64,000 nucleotides of DNA from Arthrobacter sp. PM3 (GTDB taxonomy: Bacteria > Actinomycetota > Actinomycetes > Actinomycetales > Micrococcaceae): positions 3,216,830-3,280,829 of the forward strand of contig NZ_CP022314.1 of the NCBI RefSeq assembly GCF_003352915.1, in the 5' to 3' direction. Position numbers and translations under genes: made by a program. A model generated the notes under the pieces. That model searched no databases. It saw only the letters and a list, made by a program, of their open reading frames with translations, and had not been told where the DNA came from. Numbering within the stretch: position 1 is the first letter of the stretch; each line of letters starts with the position of its first letter. Shown here in pieces: positions 62,286 through 64,000 of the stretch.

Positions 62286-62693
62286 TCACTTCGTTGCCGC
62301 GGCCTCGTCGTCGAACTCAACAACGTCCCGGTGATGTGCAGCCCCATGCGCCTCCTCGCGCACGGCGGGCTGCTCCGCACCGGCGGCGAGGTAACCGCGG
62401 CGACCGGCCCAGCGTTCAAACCAGACCGTCGCGAAGGGGAACACCGCCGACAGTCCTGAGAGCAAGGCAACCCGGAACGGCCAGCGCAGCATCACCCACA
62501 GGCACAGGGCCGTGACGGCGTAGCCGATGAAGAATGCCCCGTGGACCGGGCCGGCAATCTCCACGCCCAGTTCGGTTGTCCGCGTCACCCACTTCAGGAT
62601 CATGCCGTACAACAGGGCCGCCCAGCTGCAAGCCTCGGCAACGGCCAGTGCCCGGAAGGCGCGGATCATGGTGCTGGCGGATGGACGTCTCAT
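62286..62693 (-). CDS. DUF3817 membrane protein
   Basis: A 135-residue integral membrane protein. Three hydrophobic segments with the DUF3817 pattern are visible: FRALAVAEACSWAALLYGMI near residue 12, GPVHGAFFIGYAVTAL near 48 and a third around 70-90 (FRVALLSGLSAVFPFATVWFE). The C-terminal 40 residues are hydrophilic with His and Glu. The AGGAG about seven bases before the ATG supports the start. It is convergent with the RDD gene. Function is unknown. Confidence 0.87.
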   Translation of the reverse strand: MRRPSASTMIRAFRALAVAEACSWAALLYGMILKWVTRTTELGVEIAGPVHGAFFIGYAVTALCLWVMLRWPFRVALLSGLSAVFPFATVWFERWAGRRGYLAAGAEQPAVREEAHGAAHHRDVVEFDDEAAATK

Positions 62694-62837
62694 GTGGTGT
62701 CTCCTGTTTCCGTGGCTGATTCCGTGGCAAGGTGTCGGCCGTCGTCGGGCAGGTATGGAAACGCCCCGGCCGGCGGCCTGACGGGGCCGGGAACCGGGGC
62801 GAATCTTTGATGCTGGCGGGTGGGTGCTGCCGGACGA

Positions 62838-63599
62838 CTAGCGTCCGCGGGCAGCCTTGCGGTCCGGGCGGGCCTTGTAGGGGTCGATGCCCTTCGGGAT
62901 GGGCAGCCGGCCGCCGAGCGAGGAAATGCGCTTGGACACGGCGCTGACCTCGGTCTTGGTCAGTTCACCCTTGAGCTTGTTCATCTTCCGGGCCAGTTCG
63001 TTCAGCGGCACCTGGCCCTCGCCGCGGCCGCTCTCGATCACGTGGATGGGAACGTTGGGCAGGATGCGCCCCAGGCGCTTGCGCTCGGCATCAACCAACG
63101 GTTTGACCCGGTTGCTGGGGCCCTCGCTGACCAGGACGACGCCGGGCCGGCCGATGGCGCGGAAGACGGCGTCCTGCGTGCGCGGGTTGACGGCGACCGG
63201 CTGGTCCTCGGTGATCCAGCCCCGCTTCAGGGTGCCCAATGCGGCGCCCGAGGCGCCCGGCTGGCCCTCGATCTGCGCGAACGCGGCGCGCTCGGCGCGG
63301 CGGGACAGGATCAGGGTGGCCGCGATCGCGCCCAGCGCAATACCGATGATCAGGCCGGTGACCCAGTTCTCCAGCAGGAAGCCGACCAGGAGGCTGGCGG
63401 CGACAACGCCCAGGAACGCCAGCAGCATGAGCCACGGAACCATGGGGTCGTGGCGGCGGGTCATCTGGAAGACTTCGCCGATCTGCTTCAGCCGACTGGG
63501 CTTCTTGGCCTTTGCTTCCTTGGGCTTACGCGAAAAAAGACCGCGCTTCGGAGCATCGGAAGCCGGGCTGGAGCTGCTGGAATCAGGGGAGTTCGCCAT
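62838..63599 (-). CDS. DUF4191 membrane protein (Rv2219-like)
   Basis: A 253-residue protein with a basic, Ser-rich N-terminus of about 45 residues, then QIGEVFQMTRRHDPMVPWLML and two transmembrane helices (about 52-72 and 76-97). The cytoplasmic remainder contains GTLKRGWITEDQPVAVNPRTQDAVFRAIGRPGVVLVSEGP (in blocks) and a basic C-terminal tail DRKAARGR. It is a conserved neighbour of lipA in actinobacteria, suggesting a link to lipoate metabolism or simply conserved order. Function is unknown. Confidence 0.9.
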   Translation of the reverse strand: MANSPDSSSSSPASDAPKRGLFSRKPKEAKAKKPSRLKQIGEVFQMTRRHDPMVPWLMLLAFLGVVAASLLVGFLLENWVTGLIIGIALGAIAATLILSRRAERAAFAQIEGQPGASGAALGTLKRGWITEDQPVAVNPRTQDAVFRAIGRPGVVLVSEGPSNRVKPLVDAERKRLGRILPNVPIHVIESGRGEGQVPLNELARKMNKLKGELTKTEVSAVSKRISSLGGRLPIPKGIDPYKARPDRKAARGR

Positions 63600-63689
63600 A
63601 GTGCCTTAATTCTACGTGATGGACGGCTAAGGGCCGGACGCCGGAATCATCCGGTGCCGGCCCCTAGGTGAAGGGTGCTGCGACAGGTT

Positions 63690-64000
63690 TCAGGCTTGCG
63701 CCGCGAGCAGGGTGCTGGCTTCCTGGCGGGTGGTGCCGGAGTCCTGGATGCCGTCGGCGATGTGGGCGAGTTCGGCGGGGATGTCGCGGCCTTTTTTGCG
63801 CATGGCGGTGGCCCAGAGCCGGCCGGCGCGGTAGGAGGAGCGGACGAGGGGGCCGGACATGACGCCGAGGAAGCCGATTTCTTCGGCTTCGTGCTGGAGG
63901 TCGACGAATTCCTGGGGTTTGACCCAGCGGTCCACGGGGAGGTGGCGTTCGGAGGGGCGCAGGTACTGGGTGATGGTGATCAGGTCGCAGCCGGCCTCGG
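63690..64000 (-). CDS. lipA: Lipoyl synthase, C-terminal part (gene continues beyond window)
   Basis: A radical-SAM enzyme that inserts two sulfurs into protein-bound octanoyl groups. Only about 102 C-terminal residues are visible on the minus strand. They include [41 protein letters not shown] and [11 protein letters not shown], all highly conserved; the Arg-Ser-Ser-Tyr segment contains the serine that caps the auxiliary iron-sulfur cluster. The radical-SAM CxxxCxxC motifs would lie outside the window. The C-terminal extension after the core is about 40 residues. Confidence 0.96.
   Translation of the reverse strand, partial: EAGCDLITITQYLRPSERHLPVDRWVKPQEFVDLQHEAEEIGFLGVMSGPLVRSSYRAGRLWATAMRKKGRDIPAELAHIADGIQDSGTTRQEASTLLAAQA

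Overview
The window is a high-GC chromosomal segment from an actinobacterium, most likely Arthrobacter or a close Micrococcaceae relative. I base that on gene order, protein sequence character, frequent GTG/TTG starts and leaderless promoters; no database was searched. Almost all of it is core genome. I see no tRNA, rRNA, CRISPR array, insertion sequence or prophage.

Layout. 1-10 kb: the 3' part of pyruvate carboxylase, a long-chain acyl-CoA synthetase (FadD15 type), a ROK glucokinase, an operon of two tandem monoacylglycerol-lipase-like esterases plus a membrane protein, a PlsC acyltransferase and a class II DAHP synthase. 10-17.6 kb: a block matching the M. tuberculosis aroG-pknL-Rv2175c-Rv2173 neighbourhood. 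It has a PASTA-domain Ser/Thr kinase, a secreted LysM/transglycosylase protein, a small DNA-binding protein of the Rv2175c family, a polyprenyl diphosphate synthase, a lipoprotein and DNA polymerase IV.

17.9-38.8 kb: a complete division and cell-wall (dcw) cluster in the order DUF3040, mraZ, rsmH, ftsL, ftsI, murE, murF, mraY, murD, ftsW, murG, murC, ftsQ, ftsZ, pgeF, yggS, sepF, yggT, divIVA. Many genes overlap by 4-8 bp. The first promoter is overlapped by three MraZ boxes, ftsZ has its own upstream region, and strong hairpins follow ftsZ, sepF and divIVA. 38.9-49.5 kb: lspA, rluD, dnaE, a flavin reductase, hisD, nrdR, polyphosphate glucokinase, methionine aminopeptidase and a 54-residue protein. 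49.6-54 kb: a membrane-anchored phosphodiesterase-like protein, an MBL-fold hydrolase, a PLDc_N/SHOCT protein and panB.

54.2-64 kb: a nitrogen and lipoate block resembling M. tuberculosis Rv2218-Rv2225. It carries glnA2, glnE, glnA, an RDD protein, DUF3817, DUF4191 and the 3' end of lipA. A VOC/GNAT/small-HTH group sits between glnE and glnA. GlnE should adenylylate GlnA (Tyr402 present) but not GlnA2 (Trp375 at that place).

Most notable items: the small HTH gene whose predicted -35 and -10 each lie in a copy of a GTCAAC-N4-GTTGAC palindrome; a 14-bp five-copy tandem repeat that supplies one gene's stop codon and the next gene's -10; an in-frame TGA directly ahead of pgeF after a leaderless mini-ORF; a TANNNT-N6-start pattern at a dozen or more genes; very long perfect hairpins between genes; and repeated GTCACACTG elements at the LysM and glnA promoters.
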